Source: Calditrichota bacterium (lineage in GTDB: Bacteria > Calditrichota > Calditrichia > Calditrichales > Calditrichaceae). From it: a stretch of 64,000 nucleotides of DNA. The stretch's first letter is position 1; the number at the start of each line of letters is the position of its first letter. Below the pieces are notes generated by a model that was not told where the DNA came from, made no database searches, and saw only the letters and a list, made by a program, of their open reading frames with translations. Below, piece after piece: positions 26,903-37,414 of this stretch. The position numbers and the translations under genes are program-made. The stretch lies in NCBI GenBank assembly GCA_003854985.1, contig RQOG01000006.1, positions 186,001 to 250,000 on the forward strand, given 5' to 3'.

Positions 26903-29900
26903 ATGAAAAAAATTAGTAAAACTATTTTAATTATTTTGTTTTTTGTATTCAATTACAGCCATTTAAATGCACAGTACACAACGGAAAGCGATGATTTTTC
27001 CTATCCGTTAAAATTATATGATCAGAAGTTTTATGATCTGGCAGCGCAGCAATTTGTAAATTTTTATAACAAATATCCCCATAGCGCTAAAGTCGCCGAT
27101 GCAAAATATTATGCGGGTATGTCCTTTATGAACATCGGCAATTTTCAGCAGGCGCGCATAGAATTTCAATCCTTGGCGTTAGAACATCCTCAAAGTCTGC
27201 GCGCAGCGGAAGGCTGGTTTCGGGCAGGGCAGTGCTACGAAAATCTTAAAAATTACTCGGAAGCGGCTAAAGCCTACCAGAGTATCCGGTTATTATATCC
27301 CGAACACAATCTGGCGGCAGAAGGGTTATATCGCTCAGGTGTTATGCATATTAATAATTTATACTATTCCTCAGCATTGATTGATTTGGGTATGCTTCTG
27401 GAACGCTATGTAACGAGCGATTTTTATTTTCCCGCGCTTACCAAGGCAGGTTTGGCTCATTTAAATCTTCATGAGCTGCAGCAGGCAAAAATCAAACTGG
27501 ATAAAGTTTTAAGCGGTAATGCCAAAGAAATCACCAAACTTGAAGCCAAATTGATCTTAGCCAGGGTTTATGAGCAACAGGGTTATTTGAATGATGCTAA
27601 ATCCATGCTGGAGCAAATCATTCAACAGGATGCGAAATCGGAATTTGCTCTACAGGCGGATTTAATACTAAGCAGATTATACATCCAGGAAAAGAACTAC
27701 GACAAAGCCAGACAATGCCTGTCGAGAGGTCTGGATCATGTGACGGATGCGGCTATGCGGGAAGATTTCAGCGCTCTTTTGGGCGATGTCTATTATCTGG
27801 GCGGGCAATATGGGTTGGCTTATGAGCAGTATCTAAAGGTTAAACCGGAAAAATCCGACAGCCTTTGGATTATCATGCAGCTTAAAGCCGCGCTTTCCCT
27901 TAAAAAGCAAAACCTGTCGACGAAGGCCATTGATGAGCTGAAGAAGATTATTGAATCTGTCCAAAAAGAAGACGAAGCGATTATCCATGATCTGAGACTT
28001 CTATATTTGAACTGGCTTGAAGAATCGGGAAAAAGCGAAGAAGCGTTGACCTTTCTTTATGAAATGGCCAATAAATCGGATGATATTGAAGAGAAAGCGA
28101 AATTAACATTAAGAATAGTTAAAATACTAAATCAGACAGGCAATTACAGGGATATTATCAGAGAATTACAGCCTTTTTTATCCGTGCAGGAAAAAATTCC
28201 TCAAAAGGATGATATTGTATTTTATCTTGCCGATGCGTTCGATAAAGCAGGCGATCATCAGGAAAGTCTTCATTTATTTGAACGGTTAACAACACAGTAC
28301 AGCGCATCGGCTTACTATCAGGAAGCGCTTAAAAAAATCCAGTATCTGAATGATTATAATATTATCAATAAGGATTCGATAGCGTTCAGACAGGCGGAAT
28401 TAACCGGAATGTCTTTGCTGACTAATGATCGCAATAAACTGCTGTTTGAATTAGGTAAAATGTATTATTCCGATCTCAAAGCTTATGAAAAAGCGGAGGA
28501 TCATTTTAAACAGGCTTTGCAGGGAGGCGCATCCAATACGGGGGATCTATATTTATATCTTGGCAAAACATATCTGAAACTCGCCGGACGAAATGCCAAA
28601 AATTCAGACCGGTTTGATGAAAACATGCTTAAAAATGCCAGCGAGAATTTTAAGCTTGCGGTAGAAAACAGCGGTACCTGTAGTTCTCCGGATGAAGCCA
28701 GCTGGGCGATGATCGAAACCACGATGATGATGGATACCGTAAAAAGCAGCCAGCTTAAGAAATACATTGATCATCTGCTCGAAAAATTTCCGAAGAGCAG
28801 GTTCAGGGAAAAATGGCTTGAAACCATCGCGTATTCGGCTGCTTTTGATAACATCCTGCAAAATGAAGCGGTTAATTATTATAATATTCTTATTGATGAT
28901 TTTGAATATTCTGCCCATCATCCCGTGCATCTTTTTGAACTGGCCAAATTAATAGAAGGAAAAGAGCCCGAAAAGGCGCTTGAAATTTACAGAAAAATCG
29001 CTGTGGATTATCCTGCTTCACCGCAGGCGGCGCCGGCTTTGGAAGAAGTCGCCAGGCATTATGAAAATAATCTTAAATATCAGGAAGCCAACCTGCTTTA
29101 TACCCGCTTATTGAATAATTACTTTTATTCCGACATTGCTCAGGAAGCAAAGAAAAAAATCGGTGAAATCTATGTTTATGCGGGTGAATATGATAAAGCC
29201 GTTGAATTACTGGAAGACCAGGTGAATTCACCTTTTATTTCGGATTATCTGTTAACCAGAGAATTTATGCCCGAAGCGCTGTTCGACAATATCTATTTTC
29301 TGGCAAAAGCCTATGGTGGAAAAAATGAGGCGCCGTTGGCCATTAAATATTATAAAATGTATCTGAATGTAGCTGTTCCAGGGCTTTACAGGGATCATGT
29401 ATATTTTGATCTTGGCGAATTGTTTTTTAACAGTAATCAGTATAATATTGCAGTGGATTATTTCAATTCCATCTCCAGAGACAACGAAACACTGTTCACC
29501 CAATCCAGGCTATATATGGCAGAAATATATTTTATAAACGAAGATTATAAAAAGGCTGCGGATGTCTATAATTCTCTTAAACAGGTGGTAACCGATCCGC
29601 AGAAACAGCCGGATATATATGGTAAACAAATCATTGCCCTGCTGCGCGCCGGAGAGGAAAAATCGGCTGGCAGCCAGATCAAAGAGTTTAAGAAAAAATT
29701 CAGCAATCAGAATGATTACGAAGCGCAATTTGTACTGGAATACGGTAAATATTACCGGGCTAATAAAAAATATGATCAGGCGATTAAGTTTTTTAATGAA
29801 GTTAAAAAGAAATACAAATCTTCCAGTTACGCCGATGACGCGGATTATTTTCTTGCCCTGACTTACCTTACCTTAAACAGAAATGAGGAAGCATATAAAA

Positions 29901-30544
29901 TATTAAGCGGTTTTAATGCCAATTATCCAAAAAGCGATCGCCTTCCCGCCGCCTATAACAGCCTTGGAGGCTTGTATTTCCGCGGTGAAAAATATGATGA
30001 TGCCATAAACATGTTTAAAAACGGTCTGCTGATCTGCAAAGAACGGGAATTAGAACAAAATCTATTATCCAACCTGATAAAAGCCTATAGTTTTACCGGA
30101 TTCTGGGACGCCGCGCTGGCAACGGCAAAACAATATGTAGAAAAATTTCCGGAAGCCGCCGATAAAATTGATAAAAAAATTGTTATCGGCCGGGCTTATA
30201 CAAGCCTTAATCAATTTCAAAATGCTGTCGATTACCTGAAACAAGTCAAATTGGAAGCGGACAGCGAGACGGAACCGGAAATCCAGTTTTATATCGGCGA
30301 CGCCCTGCTGAAAGCCGGGCAATATGAAAATGCTATTGCGGAATTTGTCAAAATACCATTACTTTCCAAGAAAACAAAATTGCAATGGGAAGCGAGCGCA
30401 TTATATTACTCCGGTCAGGCCTATGAAAAATTAGGGCGGATCGGCGATGCGATCCGGATGTATCAGGAAATTGTTCAGCGTCCGGGTATTGACAGCGCAT
30501 TAAAAGCAGAAGCGCAAAAAAGAATTTCACAAATCAAAGGATAA
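26903..30544 (+). CDS. large exported TPR-repeat protein
   Basis: A 1213-residue protein with a signal peptide (cleaved near LNAQ) followed by TPR units over its whole length. Many are of the YbgF/BamD 'YP.S..AAEA...G' type (for example FYNKYPHSAKVADAKYYAG). It should form a long periplasmic or outer-membrane-attached solenoid that scaffolds other proteins. The next gene encodes a TPR/propeller lipoprotein, and the two may work together, by inference. No catalytic motif is seen. It starts 16 bases after the helicase. Confidence 0.85.
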   Translation: MKKISKTILIILFFVFNYSHLNAQYTTESDDFSYPLKLYDQKFYDLAAQQFVNFYNKYPHSAKVADAKYYAGMSFMNIGNFQQARIEFQSLALEHPQSLRAAEGWFRAGQCYENLKNYSEAAKAYQSIRLLYPEHNLAAEGLYRSGVMHINNLYYSSALIDLGMLLERYVTSDFYFPALTKAGLAHLNLHELQQAKIKLDKVLSGNAKEITKLEAKLILARVYEQQGYLNDAKSMLEQIIQQDAKSEFALQADLILSRLYIQEKNYDKARQCLSRGLDHVTDAAMREDFSALLGDVYYLGGQYGLAYEQYLKVKPEKSDSLWIIMQLKAALSLKKQNLSTKAIDELKKIIESVQKEDEAIIHDLRLLYLNWLEESGKSEEALTFLYEMANKSDDIEEKAKLTLRIVKILNQTGNYRDIIRELQPFLSVQEKIPQKDDIVFYLADAFDKAGDHQESLHLFERLTTQYSASAYYQEALKKIQYLNDYNIINKDSIAFRQAELTGMSLLTNDRNKLLFELGKMYYSDLKAYEKAEDHFKQALQGGASNTGDLYLYLGKTYLKLAGRNAKNSDRFDENMLKNASENFKLAVENSGTCSSPDEASWAMIETTMMMDTVKSSQLKKYIDHLLEKFPKSRFREKWLETIAYSAAFDNILQNEAVNYYNILIDDFEYSAHHPVHLFELAKLIEGKEPEKALEIYRKIAVDYPASPQAAPALEEVARHYENNLKYQEANLLYTRLLNNYFYSDIAQEAKKKIGEIYVYAGEYDKAVELLEDQVNSPFISDYLLTREFMPEALFDNIYFLAKAYGGKNEAPLAIKYYKMYLNVAVPGLYRDHVYFDLGELFFNSNQYNIAVDYFNSISRDNETLFTQSRLYMAEIYFINEDYKKAADVYNSLKQVVTDPQKQPDIYGKQIIALLRAGEEKSAGSQIKEFKKKFSNQNDYEAQFVLEYGKYYRANKKYDQAIKFFNEVKKKYKSSSYADDADYFLALTYLTLNRNEEAYKILSGFNANYPKSDRLPAAYNSLGGLYFRGEKYDDAINMFKNGLLICKERELEQNLLSNLIKAYSFTGFWDAALATAKQYVEKFPEAADKIDKKIVIGRAYTSLNQFQNAVDYLKQVKLEADSETEPEIQFYIGDALLKAGQYENAIAEFVKIPLLSKKTKLQWEASALYYSGQAYEKLGRIGDAIRMYQEIVQRPGIDSALKAEAQKRISQIKG

Positions 30545-30559
30545 AAAAAAGAGGTAACG

Positions 30560-31906
30560 ATGATTAAGACATGCACTTTTTTTAGCCTGATTGTTTTTCT
30601 TAGTCTGTTTCTGGCCTGTTCGGGTTCTAAGACTTCCACAGCCGATGAACCCACGTTGAGTTTTGCCGACACGGAGTTACAGGCCAAAGTTGAAGAACTG
30701 AAAGAAAAAATTGATGATAATCCCGGTAACCTGTTATACCGCAGGCAGTTTGCAGAGCTTTATTATCAGAATGGCGAGAGCCTGGAAGCCCTGCGCGTAC
30801 TGGAACGGGCCACAATTGTCGATCCGGGCGACGCCGAAACCAAATATATGTATGCGGAAGTGGCTGAATCTCTTGGAGATTTGCCCAAAGCCTATCAGGC
30901 TTATAAGGATGTTTTACAGGGCGCAGACGGCGACCAGTATCTCAGCCGGGTATCTTCGAAATTTTCGGATGCTTTTGTTGTGGAAAAAGTGATCGGCACT
31001 TCGGCTAATGAGGCTTTTGGCAGTTTTTCTGCCGACGGCAATAAGATTGTATATCAGTCGGATCAAAGCGGCAACTGGGATATATTCGAATACGATCTGG
31101 TTTCGCAGACAACCAACCAGATTACATTCAATCCATCACACGAAGAAAATCCACACTATTCGCCAGATGGAAAATCGGTTGTTTATGCGTCTACTTTCGA
31201 AGACCGCAGGGATGTGGATTATGATCAGAAACTGCGTGACATTTTTTTGTATGACATGATCAATAAAAAGGAATGGAATTTAACGACAAACGGCTCCAAT
31301 GACTGGCGTCCCAGATACTCACCGGATGGTATGTTCATCGCTTTTGCATCGGAAAGAGATGATCTGCGCGATGTGCCTTTTTATGAATTATACAGCAATA
31401 TATACTTCATGGAGAACGATGGCCGCTTCCAGATGGCCTTAACAAAAGACGAGTCCAATAACGGAAGTCCCTGTATTGCGCCGGGAACTACGGAATTCAA
31501 CGGCTATGTCTATTTTGATTCGGATCGCACCAGGGACTATGAAATATATAGAATCAACATCAGAGGTGAGGAATTAATGCAGATCACCTTTAATCCCTCA
31601 TCCAATGACGTTTCGCCGTCCATTTCTCCCCTCGGTGACAAATTGGTATTTTTCTCCGACAGGGACGGCAATTATGAAATATATATGATGAACACCGATG
31701 GCTCGGCCCAGCAAAGACTGACATCAAATCCGGCTGATGATTGTAATCCGGGTTTTTCTCCGGATGGCAATAAAGTGATTTTCCACGCAAACCGCACCGG
31801 AAATTATGATATCTATGTGTTGGATTTGACGAAACAAACCGGCACGTTACAGCTTACTGAAGTCATCGCCAAAATCGATGAAGCGATGCAGGGAACGCAA
31901 CAATAA
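30560..31906 (+). CDS. lipoprotein with TPR and TolB-like beta-propeller
   Basis: 448 residues. A lipoprotein signal ends at FLACSGS. A short TPR region (about residues 30-115, NPGNLLYRRQFAELYYQNGE) precedes a six-bladed TolB/PD40 propeller. The repeated blades read SFSADGNKIVYQSDQSGNWDI, HYSPDGKSVVYAS, RYSPDGMFIAFAS and FSPDGNKVIFHANRTGNYDI (each within a blade). It is probably at the inner face of the outer membrane. There is no tolA, pal or tolQR nearby, so it is TolB-like in fold, not assigned as the Tol system protein. It is the last gene before a strong terminator. Confidence 0.85.
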   Translation: MIKTCTFFSLIVFLSLFLACSGSKTSTADEPTLSFADTELQAKVEELKEKIDDNPGNLLYRRQFAELYYQNGESLEALRVLERATIVDPGDAETKYMYAEVAESLGDLPKAYQAYKDVLQGADGDQYLSRVSSKFSDAFVVEKVIGTSANEAFGSFSADGNKIVYQSDQSGNWDIFEYDLVSQTTNQITFNPSHEENPHYSPDGKSVVYASTFEDRRDVDYDQKLRDIFLYDMINKKEWNLTTNGSNDWRPRYSPDGMFIAFASERDDLRDVPFYELYSNIYFMENDGRFQMALTKDESNNGSPCIAPGTTEFNGYVYFDSDRTRDYEIYRINIRGEELMQITFNPSSNDVSPSISPLGDKLVFFSDRDGNYEIYMMNTDGSAQQRLTSNPADDCNPGFSPDGNKVIFHANRTGNYDIYVLDLTKQTGTLQLTEVIAKIDEAMQGTQQ

Positions 31907-31924
31907 CACTATTTTAATAATCAT

Positions 31925-31954
31925 GCCCGGTTCAACAGACCGGGCTTTTTTTTT
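31925..31954 (+). terminator. strong intrinsic terminator
   Basis: GCCCGGT pairs with ACCGGGC around a 7-base loop, followed by nine T. It closes the long transcript that ends with the propeller lipoprotein gene. Confidence 0.92.
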
Positions 31955-32017
31955 GATAATTTTTTTTATATCTTCTGCCTTAAATTATATTACGAATGTA
32001 TACTATTTTGGTGTAGT

Positions 32018-34294
32018 ATGAATTTAGAACAATTACTGGATTATTTGGAATCCGACGACGGATTCAGGCGGCAGATAACCAAATGGATGGTATTTGAAGA
32101 ACAACCCGCGAATTATGCCGATTTTCCTCAGGAGATAGACAGCAGACTTAAAGACTATCTTCAAACCAGGGGAATTGAGCGGCTCTATACGCATCAGTTG
32201 GAAGCCTATAAGAAAATTTGCAGCGGTGAAAATGTGGTCATTGTTACGCCAACGGCTTCGGGGAAAACGCTGAGTTATAATCTCCCGGTATTTCAGACTA
32301 TTTTGGAAAAGAAAGAAAGCCGGGCGCTGTACCTGTTTCCGACAAAAGCCCTTTCACAGGATCAGGTCAATGAAGCGCAGGATATTATTGACCATCTTAA
32401 AACGGATATAAAAGCCTATACTTTTGACGGCGATACGCCGGCCGATGTGCGCAGAACCATACGCGCGGCGGGCCATATCGTTGTTACCAATCCGGATATG
32501 CTGCATCAGGGTATTCTACCGCATCATACGTTGTGGATAAAACTTTTTGAAAATATAAAATTTATTATTCTGGATGAGGTTCATACGTATCGCGGCGTAT
32601 TCGGCAGTCATCTGGCCAACGTAATCCGCCGTTTGAAAAGGATATGCGCTTTTTATGGTTCCAAACCGCAGTTTATCTGTTGCAGTGCCACCATCGCCAA
32701 TCCGGATGAACTGGCTGAAAAACTGATTGAAGAAAAAGTTGTGTTGATTGATCAGAACGGCGCGCCAAGAGGTAAAAAGCATTTTCTGTTTTATAATCCT
32801 CCCGTGGTTAATTATGAATTGGGCATAAGACGTTCCGTGGTTTCCGAGGTGCGGCAGATTATGAGAAAAATAATGCCCACCGGCGCCCAGACCATTATTT
32901 TTGCCCGCAGCCGGCTGCGCGTGGAAATTCTGCTTACCTACCTGCTGGAGCTGGCCCGGGAATTAAAAATCCCAAAAGAAAGAATACGGGGTTATCGCGG
33001 CGGTTATCTGCCTAAAGAAAGGCGTCAGATTGAACAGGGCATAAAAAACGGTCAGATTCAGGTTGTCGTCAGTACCAATGCCCTGGAATTAGGCATAGAT
33101 ATCGGCCAATTAGATGTAGCGATTATGGCCGGTTATCCGGGTTCGGTAGCCAGCGCCTGGCAACAGTCGGGCAGAGCGGGCAGACGCCGAAGCGCTTCTC
33201 TGACCATTATGGTGGCCAGCAGTTCTCCGCTGGATCAGTATATTATCGAGCATCCCGAATATTTTTTTCATAAAAATCCGGAAAGCGCCCAGATCGACCG
33301 CGAAAATCTTTCAATCCTTATGAGCCATCTAAAATGCGGCGCTTTCGAGCTGCCCTTTGTTAAAGATGAAGTTTTCTCGCCGGACATAACCGGGCATCTG
33401 CTTGATTTTCTGGTGGATGAAAATGTACTCCGCAGAACGGAAGATAAATATTTCTGGATGAGAGACGTTTATCCCGCGGACGAAATAAGCCTGAGAAATG
33501 CCTCACCTGAAAATGTGGTCATCATCGATAACAGCGATCAGAAAAAAGTAATTGGCGAAATCGACTTATTTGCAGCGCCCGAAATGGTGCATAAAGACGC
33601 CATTTATATACACGACAGCGTCAAATATCATGTGGACGAATTGGATTGGGGTGAAAAAAGAGCCTATGTCCATAGGGTTAATGTGGATCATTTTACCGAC
33701 GCCATCACCAAAACGGATTTAAAAGTGCTGGATATTCTGGAAGAATCCGATGAGGAGAATCAGGTTATTGCCAAATATTTTGGAGAAGTAGCCGTAACCC
33801 GGGTAACGACGGGCTATAAAAAGGTGAAATTCCATACCCATGAAAATATCGGTATGGGTAAAGTCTATCTTCCGGAAATGGAAATGCAGACGTCCGCGGT
33901 CTGGTGGGAATTTGAGGACAGCGCTTTCGGAGATGATTTTTTTGAAGAATCTGTTATAGGAGAGGGACTGCGCGGTATCGCTTACGCCCTGCACAATCTG
34001 GTTCCTCTGCACATTATGTGCGATGTATCCGATATATCGGTTGTGCCGATGGTGCGGGCGCCCTTTAGCCGCAAACCCACCATCTATGTTTATGATAAAT
34101 TTCAGGGCGGTATAGGATTGAGTAAAAAGCTTTATGCGATCGATAAAACCGTTTTTAAAGCGGTTAAAATCCACATAAGCGCATGCCCCTGTAAACAGGG
34201 ATGCCCGGCATGCACGGGACCGGCGCTGGAAGGCGGCCAGTCCGGTAAGGAAAGCGCCATTAAAATATTACAATTATTGCCGCTCGATGATTAG
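32018..34294 (+). CDS. mrfA: DEAD/DEAH helicase with C-terminal zinc site (MrfA/YprA type)
   Basis: Superfamily 2 helicase of 758 residues. Walker A TPTASGKT is at 77-84, DEVH at 186-189, a helicase C domain carries NALELGIDIGQLD and QQSGRAGRR, and a DUF1998 (MZB) domain has four cysteines (723, 725, 729, 732; CPCKQGCPAC). This matches Bacillus subtilis MrfA, which acts with the exonuclease MrfB in repair of mitomycin C damage. The mrfB-like gene lies 11 bases downstream, which supports the assignment. The upstream 64 bases after the terminator should hold the promoter. Confidence 0.9.
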   Translation: MNLEQLLDYLESDDGFRRQITKWMVFEEQPANYADFPQEIDSRLKDYLQTRGIERLYTHQLEAYKKICSGENVVIVTPTASGKTLSYNLPVFQTILEKKESRALYLFPTKALSQDQVNEAQDIIDHLKTDIKAYTFDGDTPADVRRTIRAAGHIVVTNPDMLHQGILPHHTLWIKLFENIKFIILDEVHTYRGVFGSHLANVIRRLKRICAFYGSKPQFICCSATIANPDELAEKLIEEKVVLIDQNGAPRGKKHFLFYNPPVVNYELGIRRSVVSEVRQIMRKIMPTGAQTIIFARSRLRVEILLTYLLELARELKIPKERIRGYRGGYLPKERRQIEQGIKNGQIQVVVSTNALELGIDIGQLDVAIMAGYPGSVASAWQQSGRAGRRRSASLTIMVASSSPLDQYIIEHPEYFFHKNPESAQIDRENLSILMSHLKCGAFELPFVKDEVFSPDITGHLLDFLVDENVLRRTEDKYFWMRDVYPADEISLRNASPENVVIIDNSDQKKVIGEIDLFAAPEMVHKDAIYIHDSVKYHVDELDWGEKRAYVHRVNVDHFTDAITKTDLKVLDILEESDEENQVIAKYFGEVAVTRVTTGYKKVKFHTHENIGMGKVYLPEMEMQTSAVWWEFEDSAFGDDFFEESVIGEGLRGIAYALHNLVPLHIMCDVSDISVVPMVRAPFSRKPTIYVYDKFQGGIGLSKKLYAIDKTVFKAVKIHISACPCKQGCPACTGPALEGGQSGKESAIKILQLLPLDD

Positions 34295-34305
34295 GCGGAT
34301 CAAGT

Positions 34306-35493
34306 ATGGACATCAGCGATAAACTTTCGTTTTATAAATCATCTTCCGGTAACGAAACGCATCAGCCGTCAGCGGTGTCCTCAAGCCTCAAAACGCTGGC
34401 AGATCACTTTAACGGGAAAATAGTCTATCCGCACGCGCCTTATTTAAAAATTGTCCGGGAAGAATCTTTAGGCGATTCTTTGCAGGATGCGGTGACGCTA
34501 AAACTGCTCAGCCGCAACGAAATTAATGAACCGCTGGCGTTAGATGGAATTTTATTCTTTGATCTTGAAACCACCGGCCTGGCGGGAGGGGCCGGAACTT
34601 ATGCGTTTTTACTCGGTTTTGGCAGGATTGCCGGCAACAGGATTATTGTTGAACAATATTTTTTACCCGACTATGGCCGGGAATACCATTTGTTTGAGCA
34701 GCTTAATTTGCAGTTTAACGAATTCAGCTGCCTTGTTTCCTATAACGGGAAGAGTTATGATTATCCGCTTTTGCGCAGCCGGTTTCTGCTTAACCGGCAA
34801 AAATTTAAGCTGGAAGATATTTTTCATGTGGATCTCCTGCACATAGCCCGGCGTTTGTGGAAAGACAGTTTACCTTCCTGCGATCTGAAAAGTATTGAAA
34901 CTGAAATTTTAGGCGTTAACAGGGAGGGCGATATTCCCGGCGCCTATATTCCTCAGGCTTATTTTAATTTTATTCGTACGGGCATTGTCCATGAAGTTAT
35001 CCGGATAGTGAATCATAATTATACGGATATAACCTCACTGGCACGCATGCTTTTATACTTTTCCCAAATTGAAAATAACCCCCTTACGGCGGTTCATCAC
35101 GGCATACAGGCGCGGCTGGCAAAATTAGCATACGAAGCGGAAGATTACACATTGCTGCAGAAACTTGCCGGGAATATCGGGCCGGATTCACCCGCCATAC
35201 CTGAGGTAAAAAAGATGCTCAGCCTGTTCTGCAAAAGAAGCAGAAACTGGCCGGAAGCCTTATCGCTTTGGAATGAACTTGTAAATTCAGCATCACACCG
35301 GTTTTTTGCCCTTGAAGAATTAGCCAAATATTATGAGCATATCGAAGCTGATTATAAAGAAGCCATAAAATATACCAGCCGGGCGCTGTCCATAATACGC
35401 GCTCTGGAGGAAATTCAATACGATGCGAATACTTTTTTCTATAAAGAATCTTTTCAATACCGCTATCAGAGACTCGTTCAAAAATCAGCTTGA
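34306..35493 (+). CDS. mrfB: RNase H-fold DEDD exonuclease (MrfB/YprB type)
   Basis: A 395-residue protein with an exonuclease core at about residues 80-250. The first catalytic pair is Asp86/Glu88 in FFDLETTGLAGGAGTY. Further segments are LVSYNGKSYDYPLLRSRF and the third motif around HNYTDITSLARML. The C-terminal third is helical and TPR-like (about 270-390). In B. subtilis, MrfB is the nuclease partner of the MrfA helicase in a UvrABC-independent mitomycin C repair route. Here the two genes are adjacent and co-directional. Confidence 0.88.
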   Translation: MDISDKLSFYKSSSGNETHQPSAVSSSLKTLADHFNGKIVYPHAPYLKIVREESLGDSLQDAVTLKLLSRNEINEPLALDGILFFDLETTGLAGGAGTYAFLLGFGRIAGNRIIVEQYFLPDYGREYHLFEQLNLQFNEFSCLVSYNGKSYDYPLLRSRFLLNRQKFKLEDIFHVDLLHIARRLWKDSLPSCDLKSIETEILGVNREGDIPGAYIPQAYFNFIRTGIVHEVIRIVNHNYTDITSLARMLLYFSQIENNPLTAVHHGIQARLAKLAYEAEDYTLLQKLAGNIGPDSPAIPEVKKMLSLFCKRSRNWPEALSLWNELVNSASHRFFALEELAKYYEHIEADYKEAIKYTSRALSIIRALEEIQYDANTFFYKESFQYRYQRLVQKSA

Positions 35494-35571
35494 TTGTCTT
35501 TTTTGCCAAAGGTATATTATTCCGCAATAGTGTATTTTCTGCCGGCGATTGATTTTTGCAATGGAGGGTAA

Positions 35572-37365
35572 ATGAAATATAAGAATCTGGCTGATATGTT
35601 TTTTCAGAAGCGTATGCAAATGCCTGAATTAACGGGGTATATGTTTAAAAAAGGTAATCAATGGATCAAAGTTAATTATAAAGACGCTGTTGACCGGGCT
35701 GAACGAATTGCCGCAGGATTAATACAACTCGGATTAAAGAAAGGTGATAAAGTCTCCATTATTTCCGCAAACCGTATCGAGTGGGCTTTGACAGATTATG
35801 CCGTGCAATCTCTGGGCGCCATTCTCGTGCCTATTTATCCGTCATTACTGGCAAACCAGGTTAGTTATATCCTCAATGATTCGGAGTCAGTTGTCGTCAT
35901 CGTTTCCGACCTGATCCAATACCAGAAAGTTGAGTCGGTCAGGACGTCGCTGACATTTACGAAGCATTTCTTCTATATGGATTCCGAAGGTATCGGATCG
36001 TCTGATTTATGGACCGGTCTGGATAAACTGGAACAAAAAGGTCAGGAATTACTGGATCAAAACCCGCAAATCGTTTCGTCGGGAATCGATAAAGTCGGGT
36101 TAGAAGACTGGGCAACTATAATTTATACTTCCGGTACAACGGGCGAGCCAAAGGGCGCCATATTAACAAACAATAATTTTCTGAGTAATATCGAAGCCGC
36201 GCTGGAAGTATTTGATATTTCATCGGATGATAATTTTCTTTCTTTCTTACCGTTAAGTCATATTTTTGAAAGAATGGCCGGTCATTATCTCAGCTGCTAT
36301 ACCGGTTGTTGTGTGGCCTATGCGGAAAGCGTTGATACTGTTGCGGAGAATCTTAAAGAGATATCCCCGACCTTAATGATTTCCGTGCCGCGTTTATATG
36401 AAAAGATTTATGGTAAAATAACAGAAACCGTTGAATCCGGTTCGCCGGTTAAAAGGAAAATTTTTTATTGGGCAGTAAATACCGGTAAAAAATATATCAA
36501 TAAGATAATGAATAAACAGCCGGTTCCGGCTTTACTGAAAAAGAAATACGCGTTAGCGCATAAACTGGTTTTTCATAAACTGCATCAGGCGCTTGGCGGA
36601 CGAAACCGTTTTATGATCAGCGGCGGCGCCCCGCTTTCCCCGGATATTGCTGAATTTTTCGGGGCAATCGGAGTAAAGATTATGGAAGGTTACGGTTTAA
36701 CGGAAACATCGCCTGTAATCACTGCAAATGTGCTTGATAATTTCAGATTCGGAACGGTGGGTCAGCCGATACCGGGCGTTGAAGTGAAAATAGCCGATGA
36801 CGGCGAAATCTTAACACGCGGCCCGCATGTTATGGTCGGTTACTATAAAAAGGAAGCGGAAACCGGGGAAGTAATTGATTCCGAAGGCTGGTTTTATACC
36901 GGCGACATTGGCGTTTTTGAAGACGGTATGTTAAAAATTACCGATCGCAAGAAAAACCTTATCGTAACATCCGGCGGTAAAAATATCGCGCCTCAGCCCA
37001 TTGAAAACATGCTGGTTACCAGCCATTATATCGAACAGGCCGTGATGATAGGGGATAAACGTAAATATTGTACGGCTATCATCGTAGCCGCCGCCGATGC
37101 CCTGAAAAGATGGGCGAAGGAAAACTCTCTTGAAACCGATGATTATAACCGGCTTATTACTTTACCCCAGGTGAAAGAATTGATGATGTCGGAAATCAGA
37201 CGGCTGACCGTAAACCTGGCTTCTTATGAAACTATAAAAGATTTTGTTATTTCACCGACGGCTTTTTCCATTGAAACGGGTGAACTGACCCCGTCTCTGA
37301 AAGTTAAACGGCGCGTTGTTGAAGAAAAGTTTTCCGCTCAGATTGCTGCGATGTATGAAAGGTAA
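35572..37365 (+). CDS. long-chain fatty acid-CoA ligase (AMP-forming)
   Basis: 597-residue ANL-superfamily enzyme that activates long-chain fatty acids. The P-loop is IIYTSGTTGEPKGA (about 182-195). FLPLSHIFERMAGHY, the EGYGLTETSP motif, and the A8 hinge GWFYTGDIG then DRKKNLIVTSGGKNIAPQPIE are all present. This is the FadD15/FAA1-like bacterial group. It stands near plsY, so it may feed fatty acids into phospholipid synthesis. GGAGG lies before the ATG. Confidence 0.92.
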   Translation: MKYKNLADMFFQKRMQMPELTGYMFKKGNQWIKVNYKDAVDRAERIAAGLIQLGLKKGDKVSIISANRIEWALTDYAVQSLGAILVPIYPSLLANQVSYILNDSESVVVIVSDLIQYQKVESVRTSLTFTKHFFYMDSEGIGSSDLWTGLDKLEQKGQELLDQNPQIVSSGIDKVGLEDWATIIYTSGTTGEPKGAILTNNNFLSNIEAALEVFDISSDDNFLSFLPLSHIFERMAGHYLSCYTGCCVAYAESVDTVAENLKEISPTLMISVPRLYEKIYGKITETVESGSPVKRKIFYWAVNTGKKYINKIMNKQPVPALLKKKYALAHKLVFHKLHQALGGRNRFMISGGAPLSPDIAEFFGAIGVKIMEGYGLTETSPVITANVLDNFRFGTVGQPIPGVEVKIADDGEILTRGPHVMVGYYKKEAETGEVIDSEGWFYTGDIGVFEDGMLKITDRKKNLIVTSGGKNIAPQPIENMLVTSHYIEQAVMIGDKRKYCTAIIVAAADALKRWAKENSLETDDYNRLITLPQVKELMMSEIRRLTVNLASYETIKDFVISPTAFSIETGELTPSLKVKRRVVEEKFSAQIAAMYER

Positions 37366-37414
37366 GTTATTTTATTAGGTAAACATTAAAAGGCCTTTTT
37401 AACCGGGGAACCGT

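Noticed and set aside
26903-30544. CRISPR or tandem DNA repeat in the long TPR gene
   Set aside because: The repetition is at protein level only (degenerate TPR units); no regularly spaced identical DNA repeats are present here or elsewhere in the window.
30560-31906. Assignment as the TolB of a Tol-Pal system
   Set aside because: The N-terminal TolB domain is replaced by TPR helices, the protein is a lipoprotein, and no tolQRA or pal is nearby.
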